Positions 25,432-35,258 of a stretch of 64,000 nt of DNA are shown piece by piece. Location of the stretch: the NCBI GenBank assembly GCA_023079485.1, contig CM041084.1, forward strand, positions 70,155,709 through 70,219,708, given 5' to 3'. The translations under genes were made by a program, and so were the position numbers. A model generated the notes under the pieces. The model was given only the letters and a program-made list of their open reading frames with translations, did not search any database and was not told the DNA's origin. The DNA comes from Archilochus colubris (Eukaryota > Chordata > Aves > Apodiformes > Trochilidae). The stretch's first letter is position 1. Each line of letters starts with the position of its first letter.

Positions 25432-26766
25432 TTGCGGAGTGTTTATAGTTATGGGCAGAAACATGTGGTTTCAAAAAGTATTGGAAGAATTTATTTATCC
25501 AGTATAGCCTGCTAAATCTCTTTTGAAGGATAACAAAATAGGAAATCATCAATATGTATGCAGTTCAGGCTTGGTCTTAACTCTGCTCGTGATCTGGATT
25601 TGCAGTGAGAGCTGGACTGTTCCCAAAATTCAGGTACCGAAGGTGGTATTAATATTACTAGCTGACAGAGTGTTACAGGGTGAATGATTAGTTTCCAATA
25701 AGAAAGGAGCTTTTGGATTGGTTCCAGTTCTTTTTGGTCTACAAACCAGAATGACCAGTGCTGTGACTTGGAGTAGCTGCAGCGCTTATCAGAGCTCTGA
25801 GAATATCCAAAGACCTGGATTTGTCTGCATTAGGAAATGACATAGCTGTTGACTTTGAGGGGGCCTGTTATTGGCTATCTTCTCCTGTCTTGTGAAGATA
25901 AAGTCTTGGAAGTGGTTCTTCTATCTCAGGACATCTGAACCTTTTCTCAAAAAAACAGGTGGCTTTACTCCTTTGTGCTGACCACTTAACAGATTTCAGG
26001 AGAAAGGTAAAAAGATGAAAAAAGATTTCTTGCCCCCTCTGTGTAATCTCTTTCAAACCTTATTCTGCTTCTTTATGGTTTATGAGAGAATTTCCTTACC
26101 TATTGTTGTGTTGTATTGGAAAAAAATTTTAATATTTTAAAATTTCTTAATTTCTTCCCACCTGTTTCTTAATCTCACCTATTTCAATGTAAAAGGATGT
26201 ATTGTTTTGATTCCTGTAGGTCTGTAGCATGTTTTTTTTTTTTTCCTTTTTCTGAGGTAAAAAAACCCAAACCAACCCTTTCCCACCTCAGGCAGAACAC
26301 ACCCCTAACCATCTCAGCCCTTTAGAGAAGCTGTGTGAAGGTAACTTTCAGTGATGGGGGTCTTGCAATCATGTCCTCAGGATGCTGCTCTGGATGAGTG
26401 CCAGACATGTTCAGCAGGCAGGGCATAGAAGGTGGGGTACAGAGCTGAGTTGCAACAATTAAAATTCTCATTTGATGAGATTCTGTTTCCTGAGGTAAGT
26501 GTGAAGTCGAGTTTTCAGTTTTTGCATTGTACAGGCAATTGTATGTGAGTATTGATTCCTTTTTCTTCTTCTTTGTTCAGGCCCATGAGCAGGTAGATTT
26601 TGACCTATTTTTATCAAAACCTACTTGATGACCTCAGAGAGCTGTAGCCCTGTCTCCTGTAATGATAAGCTTGTGTCTTAGTACACTAATTCAAGCTGCT
26701 TCTCACTCAATCACCCACTGACCTGCATCAGTGAGGGACATCTGTATTTGAGCTTTATTTGAAATG

Positions 26767-26815
26767 TTTTTTTTTTCCCTTGCTTTCTTTATTCTTTTTT
26801 TTTTTTTTCCTTCCC
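26767..26815. repeat. Pyrimidine-rich (T)n tract
   Basis: T runs broken by C, CC and one TGC, about 50 bp long; a similar shorter T run lies near 26230. Confidence 0.8.
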
Positions 26816-28516
26816 AATGGTGTATTTTGTAAGTCTAATATCACATCCTCAGGGGAGGGAGGGAAGAATCTTTTAATTAAGTTTCTCTTAAGCAATCAGG
26901 CAAATTCTATCAATGGCAGATGAAGCATAAAGCTCTAAGGGGAGAACAAAATTTGTCATTTAAGTGATCAGGTGCTTCATGCGTCTCCCAGCATTTTGCA
27001 TGCCACAGAATTCTGTCATGTTGCCACAAATGAAAATCTCTTAGAAAGAAGATGTTGCATTGCATTTGAAAGCTGTTATGAGGAATGAGTTTAATGCCCA
27101 TAGTTTTTACTCTTTGCTTGGGCAAAGCTCCTTCTGTCTGGTTGTGGGATTTTGGCCTCAGTGATTTAATTTGTGACCTCATTTTAAGTTAGGGAAGCAA
27201 GTTCTAAATCTGTCTTTGCCAATCACATGCTCCTTATGACCTGGTCATAAATATATAGTGGTGTTGCTTTTATTTAGGGAGTAAGGGGCACATTTCTAGT
27301 TAAGTCACCCCTTTGACCTCCATTCCTGTCAGCTTGAATAGCAAATTGGATCTCTCCCTTGCCAGTGGAAAAACCTGGCTTTTAATTCCTCTCACTCTGG
27401 GGTTTAGGAGTGAGTCAGGCACAATTAAGAGCAGCCAACAAAACTGAAGAAGTGCTAATGGCCCTGCAAGTGTTGTGCTCAGAGTGGGCTGCAGAAATAA
27501 ACACCATTCCTTGGGATGCTTTGAATGCTGGAGATTTTGTTTATTTGCAGATTGGGAGGGAGCCTTTTTACATCCTATGCTGAGAAATTTTTAGGCTTGG
27601 GATGTTTTTGGACAGTGCACCCCTCATTGCAGGAAGAGAAATGCTGGGACTTGGAGGCAGCAGAAGTGGTGACGAGTACCTTCACACTCCATCTAGAAGA
27701 GCAGAGCCATCCTCTGTGCTCGTCCAGGCTGGAGGGAGCCTGGGAGATTTAGGGAACTGTAGCTGTGGAACAGCTTCACAAGTGGCCTTGCCAAAAACCT
27801 ACAGGTGTGTCAGAGTTGGGCTGAGGAGAAGCAGGTCAAGCTTCCACTGCTTGGGCTCCAGGGCCACCTGCACAGAGGTGTTCTGTGAGGCTGAGCAGGC
27901 ATGAAAGATACCTGTTTCCACCTGCGTGAAATGGGCATGTTACTGTGGAATATTTTGATTTCCAATAATGTATCTCACTAGTAAAGAACCTGGAGTGAAG
28001 CTGTCTGATGAGTGTAGCTGTACTGTTTTGACTCAGCACTAAGACACTGTTACCCGCCGTTTGCTGACCTGGGACGCTGCAGGTGATTAGTAGTGTTTGC
28101 TGTTGGAACAAAGTGCAGCCTCTCCTGGTTGTATTTGACCAAAATAAGGTCCTTGGAGCCAGGGAATGGGGACATGTCAAAGTTTGCAGATAAAAGGAGA
28201 GAGCAGCACAGATAGCGACATGAGATGAAACAAGGAGCAGCACGTGAGTCTTTCTCTATTTTCTATAAACAACCTATAAAGGTTGGTGTTTTCACCTGAT
28301 CTGGTTTTGCTCCAAAACTGTAAACTTCTACATCTAGCTATATTCCTGTGAGTAACCTTTCTATCTCTGTCTCCCCTTGCTAGGGCTGGCTGGTGCCAGT
28401 ATCTAAGGTAAATGCTGTGGGATGATACTTTGCAAGTAGGCTTCTTTTTCTTCATCCCCCTTGTCTGCCAGAGAGACACAACAACTGCTGTTCTGTTTGA
28501 ACTGCAACTTTGAGAT

Positions 28517-28546
28517 CATCCACAGCAGGTTCATCCAGAGCAGGTT
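28517..28546. repeat. 15-bp tandem duplication
   Basis: CATCCACAGCAGGTT is followed directly by CATCCAGAGCAGGTT, one mismatch in 15. Confidence 0.9.
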
Positions 28547-31500
28547 CTCCATCAGCATAGATCCTCTGGTACTGGTTCACAAGATGTTGTAGGCTCATAC
28601 ATCAGAGTTTCACACAGCTTTATTTTTTGTGGCTTTTTGCATCTGGAAGCATGTGTACACCTGATTCTCATCTTGGCAAGGGCTGGACTAAAGCTGAAGG
28701 AATGGGGCCAGCTTGCACTGGCTAGGGATTTGGCCAAAGTAAAATGCTTATATTTGTTATGCAATATTTCTCTGAAAACTGTGAATAGCTAGATAGAAAG
28801 GATGGTGGGTATAGGATGTCTGGATTAGAGGAAGGTGTTTGAAAAATAGGTAATTTTGGAGAGAAGAATAGGTTAACTTGGTTGTCTTATTATTAAGCAT
28901 TATGTCCCTCAAAATGCATAGAGTTTCTATGTTGTAATCTACATGGTGGATGAACTGTGCCCACTTTAGCTTCTGGATCCCAGGTTCTCATGACTTTTGT
29001 GATCTGTGGAAAATTTGACATGTTCAATGAAACATACAAAAAATCTCAGGCATATCATGGAGATGGTGCCAGCTGGTCACTGTTGAAAAAAAAATCAGTC
29101 TGTCCAGTTTCTGTCACCTCTTCATGGTGGTTTATTAGGTGAAAAGTGGAGCTGTGAAGAAGTTGTCCTGAGTTTTGAGGCAATCTGGGTGGTGATTGTA
29201 TGACCTTGGACCAACTGCTTTGTTTCTCAGCACTTCTTTTCTTAGGTGATGAAAGGATATAATGATGATAATACTTCTCTCTTTACAAGGGTGTTGTGAT
29301 GAATAAATTAATTAATCGTTATGCTTTTCTCAGTTACTATGGTAATTAGTGCTACAGAACAGCCTAAAAATAAATAGGATCATTTAGTGAAGGATATTCA
29401 GGAGAAATAAGGTAGTACATTTTGGGCATTTGCAGTTGCCTCAGTGTGTCTTGCCCAAACATGAATTTGTTGAAAATGCACACAGATGCTGAATTTTGTA
29501 TCAGAAACACTTCCAAATATTTAATATGTTCCTTCCTCCTCACTACCTGCTTGAAATGACTCTAGCACACGTTTCCTTCCATATCTGTCGGCAGATGATT
29601 CTTGCAATTAGTTCCCCTATTGAGAACAGTACTCCCCTCTCACCCCCATCTCCTTTACAGCCTAAGGGCACCTGAAATGAATGGATCTTTCCTCATCATA
29701 AATCATTCATACTCAGTAATACTGTCAAAGAATTCTTAATGTGTTTGGGGAGTTTACGTAATGAACCTTCCTTGAGAAAGGTGAAGCATTGTCAGTGCGC
29801 TGCCTTGCTGAAACTCTGTTATTAACCTTGCCATGCAGCAAGCAGAGCATGCCTAAGTATGTGCCCAAGTCTGTGCAAAGTTTCTGAGGCTTTCTTTCAG
29901 TGATCAGCTAACTACATCAGCATGCCCGGAAGCCAGTCTTTAAATAATGTGACAAGACGTTCATTTTTTTGTGAATTGCATTAGATTCCACAGGCATGGT
30001 TAGCGTGTGTTTTTTTGGGCTTTCAAGTAAATATAATTTTGGGCCCTCGTAAGTTAGGATGTGTGTGTAAAGACTGGAGTTTTCCAGTGGAGCCACCACC
30101 CCTTCAGGGCTGTGGTTTCTGTTGCTTAGTGTCACTGGGGCTGTCCTTATGAAGAAAAAATACTATGTCAATGGGCAAGGATTTGACATTACCTTGTTCT
30201 CTGACTTGTCCAACTCCTGACATGGATATTCAATGTCTTTCACTGCACTGGGTTCTTAAAACAACTGTCTTTTCTGACCCAGTCAGCTGGGGAGCAATTT
30301 TATAATGAGGGTTTTTGCAGAGCTTTCTCTGCAGCAAAACTGTGCTTTCTTTTTCCTTTTGCTATCTGTAGCTGTGCTGTACTAGCTGCAGTGATCATCA
30401 TCTCTTTACCTCCTGCAGCACTACATTGTGCTGGGAAGCTGCAAATAGCAAATTGCAAGGGACCAATGGAGGAAGACCCCTTCCTTCTTCTCAGGGAGTA
30501 GGAAGCTGATGCCGTGCCATTCCTGGCTTCCTGCTCACCCAGAAAAAGAAGGCTTGGGGCTCTGATGTGCCTCTGACAAGATACTGACAGAACAGATAAT
30601 GTGACTGACAAACAGCTGAAATACCTGCTTTATTCTCCAGACCTTTATTGCTCTTGAGTCATGCAAACGTTTCTCAAAGCTTAAAACTTTTGGCTTCGAC
30701 AAAGGGCAGTCCAAATCTCCAAGGAGGACCTTTGTGCTGTGCTCCCAGCCACCTGGCTGTACCTTGATCTTCTGCTGCAGGAGTCATCAGCTTTGCAAGG
30801 GTCCTCCCTGCCTCTCTGTGACTGCTTGCAAATCTCATCTTGCTGGCCAAGGGCAGCCCTGTGGATGCTGAGCAGACCACTGCAAGGGGGAGAGGGAAGA
30901 GGTGTGCTGATGCTTCTTTGCAAGGCCTGGCTCTTCTTGCTTCCTTTGCTCCTGCAGTGCACCCTTCTGACGCTTGAGTTTTGGACCTTGTGGATCTTTG
31001 TACCCAGTTAGTTTTCATTTGTGTTACTATAGTTAGATCTCAGCCCTGAAGAGCTTCCAGTTGCTGTCAGGTTTGTGCCAGGCAGAATTGCTGCTTGCAT
31101 TTGCAGTTGCCTGTCTGTGTATATGTTTTCATTTTCATATTCCCCAGCCCTCCATTCCACATATGTGCCCCTCTCCACACATACAGACACTATTTCTGTT
31201 TCAGAGACCTATAGATATCCCTAACAGACTTCTCTGATTCCCACATCCTGTTTTCCAGTTGAGATTCCCCTTGTCCTCACGCCCCACCCCCTACGCCCAC
31301 CTCTTGGCTATCACTGGGTGATGAAGACATATGATGATGCAACAGTGTCTTTTGGCTGATGCTGACATCAGATTGCACTAATGCTTTAACACTTTGACCT
31401 CCTGGAGAAATGCTTCCCAGCATTACTTAGCATTCAAACCAGCCAAGATCTTGTTGGGGAGGATTTTCTTCTTTTTCCTTAGGGCACTGTTTGCCTGGAG

Positions 31501-33887
31501 GTGACTTCTGTTTTACTCTTCAGTTCCAAATACCTCATCTCATTGTCTCCTAGCACTGACCTTGTACTGTAAGGCTCTCCCTGGGATGGTGATGAGGGGC
31601 TTGATCGTCCACAAATATATGACTTCTGGACAAGGATATGAGGTCAGAAAAATTATCTTGATCGCATCCACATGCACATCAATAGAAACTGGTTTACCTT
31701 ACACACTGTGGAGAGAGATGGTTGTGAGTGACAGCTAAAAGAGATCAGAGAAGTTCACCAGTCAGTTCAGAAGTCACCAGTTCTCTGGAGGGCAGAGCTA
31801 TGCAGAGATACTGATTTACGTCTGCAGAGTACTTCCACGCTGTTTTTAAACATAAGCCTTATCTTCTGAATTTCCAGGCACAGAGGCTTTTTGGCTTGGG
31901 CAAGTGCCCAACTGGGAAGATTTTGTATGCATACTTCTGTGCAATATGCAAAACTGCTGGGTTAGTTGTGGCTGAAAACTGGACATGATAGCTTCAGTGA
32001 TCCCTTCCTGAGTTCCTGTAACTAATTTCTTAATCTGGCTTTTGCCTCTTAAACATCTTTTAGTCAGAAATTGCCTAGTATTGTGGATAGCTCTCTTCCA
32101 TTTGAAGCTGCATTGCCAGACTTCCAATTTTCTAATGGTCTTTCTTTGTGCCTGTCTGCATCATAGGGGTGTGGACATAGTAACTTGAAGGAGAGGATAA
32201 AGTTAAAACCTCTACTCATATTCTTCCACCTTCCCTCAGTGCAGCCTGTGGCTCTCTCTGCACACAGTGTTAATGCCATGTGTAAGATTGTGCCAGTGCA
32301 GAGCAGGTGCTGCACAAACCTGTGCTGGCTTCATGCTGGTGGGGGTCTCTCCCAGCAGCAGCCTCTGTGCCACATGGTGGCAAAGCATCCTGATAGTACA
32401 GCTGGGTCATCTACCGTGTGCCGTTTCCCCCTGCAGCCATTGCCTGTGCTTCACAGGCCCCAGCCTTCAGAACTGTAGCCCCTGCTCCCTCCTTAGATGG
32501 AATTGTCACTGTGTGTTTGCTGAAGTGCCTTGCGAGACAAAATCTGCTGCTGTTACAAAATCAGCAGCCAGGTCAGCTCTGTCAGTGCCTGTGGTATCAG
32601 TCCTTAGCATCTGAAGAGGTGACGTGTATGTTGTTTCTCTTATTCAAATAGCAGTGACTGCCAGAAGTGGGGTATGGGACGGTCTGGTCCAGAGGGCTGT
32701 CCTGCATTGCCAGCCCCACGTCTGTGCTTGCCTTCTCTTTTTGATCTGTGTTATTTCTGGTTTACTGACGTCACCCATCGATCAGCATGTTGAAACCTCA
32801 TTGCTATGAAGAGAAAGAACTGTTTGTATGGAAACATAAAAGTCCTCTGAGAGCTGTGGTCCTTCAGTGTTAACTCTGTTTTGGGAATTACATTGCAATA
32901 ATAGAAGATGGAAGGTCACCACACAGATATTTTGGGTTTTCTTTATTGTGTTCTCTGGATGCAAACTGAGGCTCATACTTCTTCAAATACAGCAAGGAGG
33001 AGGAAAAAAAGTTGTAAAAATGTCACCTCTTTATATTTATCATGTGCTGGAGTGACCAAAAGCAAACAAAACTAAGCAACTCATTGTGAAAGTAAACACA
33101 GTTGCCTTTATTTTTTTCTTTTTATTTTTTTCTTTAAATATTTTTCTTGCACAGCTATAAGGAATAACTAGCAAAATGTAAAGAATCTCTTTATAATGAA
33201 TAGTTTAGAACAAGGCTATTAACAAGTTGCCTTTAGTGCAGTGCATTAACAGATTGTTCTCTGTGACTCTGTGTAGTTGTGGGTCTAAACTAAACCGAGC
33301 TTTTTATCTCAGGTGAAGTTTATAGTTCAGAGGGCCATGTTCAACAAACTGCTCGTGTAACCAGGCAAGTAGTTTATTTCATTGAAAGCCATGCCATTCC
33401 TTTTTGTTGTGCACAATTGTGGATTTTTCAGTATTGTTATTTGGTTGCTTGTTCATGCACAGTTGTTAAGTTCGGGAGCCTGAGTACATCAATTTAAACA
33501 TTTTTTTTTCTCCTCACCCTGTACGCAGACTTGGCGGTTGAGTCAAATAGCTAAAAATCTTCAGATGTTTAAGGGATTAAATGAGAACAATTGTAAAGGT
33601 GCAGGAAGGTCTGAAAACTGCAAATGTCACAGGAGGAAGATCTACTTAATGAACTGCAGCCTCCCCTGTTAGGGCTATAAATATAACTGTGAGTGCTGGA
33701 CTTTAAAGGCTTGCAGGGATTTTAAAACAAAAATAAATAAAAAGAGGAAAAAGGAGGTGGTTGGTGAAGCCAGTGGGAAGTTGCTTTCTTGTTAAGGGTT
33801 GCAAAATTGTTTCTCTGACCAGACTACAAGGTCTAGTTCTCATTCCCCCATAGCTTGACTCTTCTGTTTTCACTGTTTCCTGTAAGT

Positions 33888-33922
33888 AACCTGTTCCTTC
33901 ACATTTTTCTCTTTGTCTCAGG
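33888..33922 (+). other. RNF152: Predicted 3' splice site of the RNF152 coding exon
   Basis: A long pyrimidine-rich run beginning near 33890 leads into TTTGTCTCAG, with the AG at 33920-33921. This is a good match to a vertebrate acceptor. RNF152 in mammals has a non-coding first exon and its full coding region in the last exon, so an acceptor at this place is expected. A less favourable alternative is the AG at 33980-33981 after CCTCTGCC. Confidence 0.6.
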
Positions 33923-34216
33923 TACTGAAAGGTGAAGGCCACAGGCAGAGGTCTTACTGTGTTCTCCATAGCCTCTGCCAGGTGCTGTCCTGAGGAGAAG
34001 CATCAGGAAGGCAGACAGTGCTCTGAGGAGCTTCAGGAAGGCAGACTCTGCCTTGAGAAGAAGCGTCAGGAAGGCAGACACCGCCCTGAAGAGAAACAAC
34101 AGGAAGGGGGACACTTCCCTGAGTAGAAGACTCAGGAAGGCTGGTGCTGCTCCTTGGCTTGGGGCACCAGGTGGGGCTCTGCTGGAGTCCTGCTGTGCCT
34201 CCCTGTGCTGGCCACC
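33922..34216 (+). other. RNF152: 5' leader part of the RNF152 coding exon
   Basis: This stretch runs from the predicted splice acceptor to the start codon. It contains no ATG in any frame. It includes a five-unit minisatellite and, in the frame of the coding region, a TAG stop at 34124-34126. It is assigned to the mature mRNA only by the acceptor-like sequence on its left. A second, weaker acceptor (AG at 33980-33981) would shorten it by 60 nt. No transcript evidence is available here. Confidence 0.6.
33984..34146 (+). repeat. 30/33-bp minisatellite in the RNF152 leader
   Basis: Five imperfect copies are anchored on the core CAGGAAGG, which starts at 34004, 34034, 34067, 34100 and 34133. The spacings are 30, 33, 33 and 33 bp, all multiples of three. 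Read in the frame of the RNF152 coding region the units give an 11-residue (once 10-residue) theme around EE-K-QEGR. The fifth unit is cut by a TAG at 34124-34126. The copies have diverged from one another, so the array is not a very recent expansion. Confidence 0.85.
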
Positions 34217-34220
34217 ATGG
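34211..34220 (+). promoter_or_regulatory. RNF152: Kozak context of the RNF152 start codon
   Basis: The ATG is embedded in GCCACCATGG, which matches the vertebrate Kozak consensus at every position including A at -3 and G at +4. It is the first ATG after the predicted splice acceptor, so it should be used efficiently and fixes the start of the protein. Confidence 0.9.
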
Positions 34221-34828
34221 AGACCCTGTCCCAGGACTCGCTGCTGGAGTGCCAGATTTGCTTCAACTACTACAGTCCCCGCCGGCGGCCCAAGCTGCTG
34301 GACTGCAAGCACACCTGCTGCTCAGTGTGCCTGCAGCAGATGAGGACCAGCCAGAAGGACCTGCGGTGCCCCTGGTGCCGCGGGATCACCAAGCTGCCAC
34401 CAGGCTACTCCGTGTCACAGCTGCCTGACGACCCCGAGGTGATCGCTGTCATCGCGATCCCCCACGCCTCGGAGCACACCCCTGTCTTCATTAAACTCCC
34501 CAGCAATGGGTGCTACATGCTGCCCCTGCCCCTCTCCAAGGAGAGGGCGCTGCTCCCGGGAGACATTGGCTGCCGCCTCCTGCCTGGCAGTCAGCAGAAG
34601 TCCCTGGCGGTGGTCACCATCCCGGCAGAGCAGCAGCCACTGCAGGGTGGCCTTCCCGCTGACGGGGGTGTGGAGGAGCCGGACCGGAGAGGCGTTGTGA
34701 AAAGCTCCACCTGGTCAGGGGTTTGCACTGTCATCCTGGTAGCCTGCGTCCTCGTCTTTCTCCTGGGCATCGTCCTCCACAACATGTCCTGCATTTCCAA
34801 GCGCTTCACGGTGATCTCCTGTGGCTGA
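34217..34828 (+). CDS. RNF152: RING finger protein 152, lysosomal membrane E3 ubiquitin ligase
   Basis: The 203-residue protein is recognised as RNF152 along its whole length, and the length equals that of the mammalian protein. Residues 12-54 form a C3HC4 RING with zinc ligands C12, C15, C30, H32, C35, C38, C51 and C54; I14 and P52 sit where RING domains usually contact the E2 enzyme. Residues 57-160 are a conserved linker without a known fold, and residues 167-187 are one hydrophobic transmembrane helix followed by a short tail ending FTVISCG. From the literature, RNF152 sits on lysosomes through this C-terminal helix, ubiquitinates RagA (and reportedly Rheb), and so dampens mTORC1 signalling; it has also been linked to apoptosis. 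The ATG at 34217 is chosen because it begins METLSQ as in the family and has a full Kozak context. The frame is open for about 30 codons further upstream but without another ATG. The stop is TGA. The single coding exon is intact and much richer in GC than its surroundings. Confidence 0.97.
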   Translation: METLSQDSLLECQICFNYYSPRRRPKLLDCKHTCCSVCLQQMRTSQKDLRCPWCRGITKLPPGYSVSQLPDDPEVIAVIAIPHASEHTPVFIKLPSNGCYMLPLPLSKERALLPGDIGCRLLPGSQQKSLAVVTIPAEQQPLQGGLPADGGVEEPDRRGVVKSSTWSGVCTVILVACVLVFLLGIVLHNMSCISKRFTVISCG

Positions 34829-34876
34829 GGCGGGGGAAGGGGCTGTGCTCCCCACAGGGGTTGGGTTGGGCCGGTG

Positions 34877-34893
34877 ATGGTGGTGGTGGTGGT
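34877..34893 (+). repeat. Short (TGG)n microsatellite in the 3' UTR
   Basis: About five and a half TGG units lie 48 nt after the RNF152 stop codon. On the other strand they read as CAC/ACC repeats and give a meaningless polyhistidine frame. Confidence 0.8.
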
Positions 34894-34948
34894 ATCTAGC
34901 GAGACAATTCACCGCAGCTTTGCCCAATGACTGCAGAATGCTGTGCAC

Positions 34949-35066
34949 CGGGGCAGTGGTGCGGCGGCCCGGACGCAGCTCTCGGCAGCGCGGTGTTGGG
35001 CCTCTTGGCAGCGCGCGGAGAAAATCGCGTCTGGCGGCAGCGGCACTGAGGAGAGGACTGCATGCG
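34949..35066. other. Dense CpG cluster just after the RNF152 coding region
   Basis: Sixteen CpG dinucleotides can be counted in 118 bp, including GCGCGCGG and TCGCGT, in a window that is otherwise strongly CpG-depleted. Together with the GC-rich coding region it makes a small CpG island covering roughly 34210-35066. It lies in the predicted 3' UTR and not at the gene's promoter. What keeps it CpG-rich is not shown by the sequence. Confidence 0.75.
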
Positions 35067-35109
35067 TCACCATAATCATTTATCGAAGGGACTGCTACTT
35101 ACACTGATA

Positions 35110-35146
35110 TTTTTTTTTTTATTTTTATTTTTTTTATTTGTTTTTA
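35110..35146. repeat. T-rich tract in the RNF152 3' UTR
   Basis: Thirty-seven bases of T with three single A interruptions and one G, then A residues. It contains ATTTTT and TTATTT units that resemble AU-rich elements, although simple-sequence growth explains it equally well. Confidence 0.8.
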
Positions 35147-35252
35147 ACCCATGCTATGAGATTAGAGGCATCTAGATAGCTGGTTGTACTGTAAAGTATA
35201 TGGTATGAGCTCTTTTAACACAGTAGATTAAAATCAAAACTGCTCCATGTAG

Positions 35253-35258
35253 AATAAA
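35253..35258 (+). terminator. RNF152: Candidate proximal poly(A) signal of RNF152
   Basis: The canonical AATAAA lies 425 nt after the stop codon. Between about 35264 and 35288 it is followed by GT-rich DNA (GTTGTTGCTGTG, then GGTGTT), as expected for a downstream cleavage element. It is the first canonical hexamer after the coding region. Confidence 0.5.

Larger units (their letters stand above)
22746..33887. other. Non-coding DNA, probably distal part of RNF152 intron
   Basis: The region leads into the predicted splice acceptor at 33921. It holds a hairpin-forming GAGCTGCAG inverted repeat at 24773, T-rich tracts near 26.2 and 26.8 kb, and a slightly GC-richer patch around 27.6-27.9 kb without coding signs. 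No first exon or promoter-like CpG island is seen. Confidence 0.55.

Noticed and set aside
27602..27904. Slightly GC-richer patch with overlapping 75- and 100-residue frames
   Set aside because: Two overlapping frames of similar quality, no domain and no splice-site context; it does not behave like an exon.
34154..34216. N-terminal extension of the RNF152 frame by 21 residues
   Set aside because: The extended frame would have to start at a TTG. The family begins at METLSQ and that ATG has a full Kozak context, so the ATG at 34217 is taken as the start.
33899..34312. 137-residue open frame on the minus strand with leucine-rich repeats
   Set aside because: It is the reverse-strand reading of the leader minisatellite and of the first RNF152 codons. 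The repeat of Leu-rich units follows from the repeat DNA and not from a protein domain.
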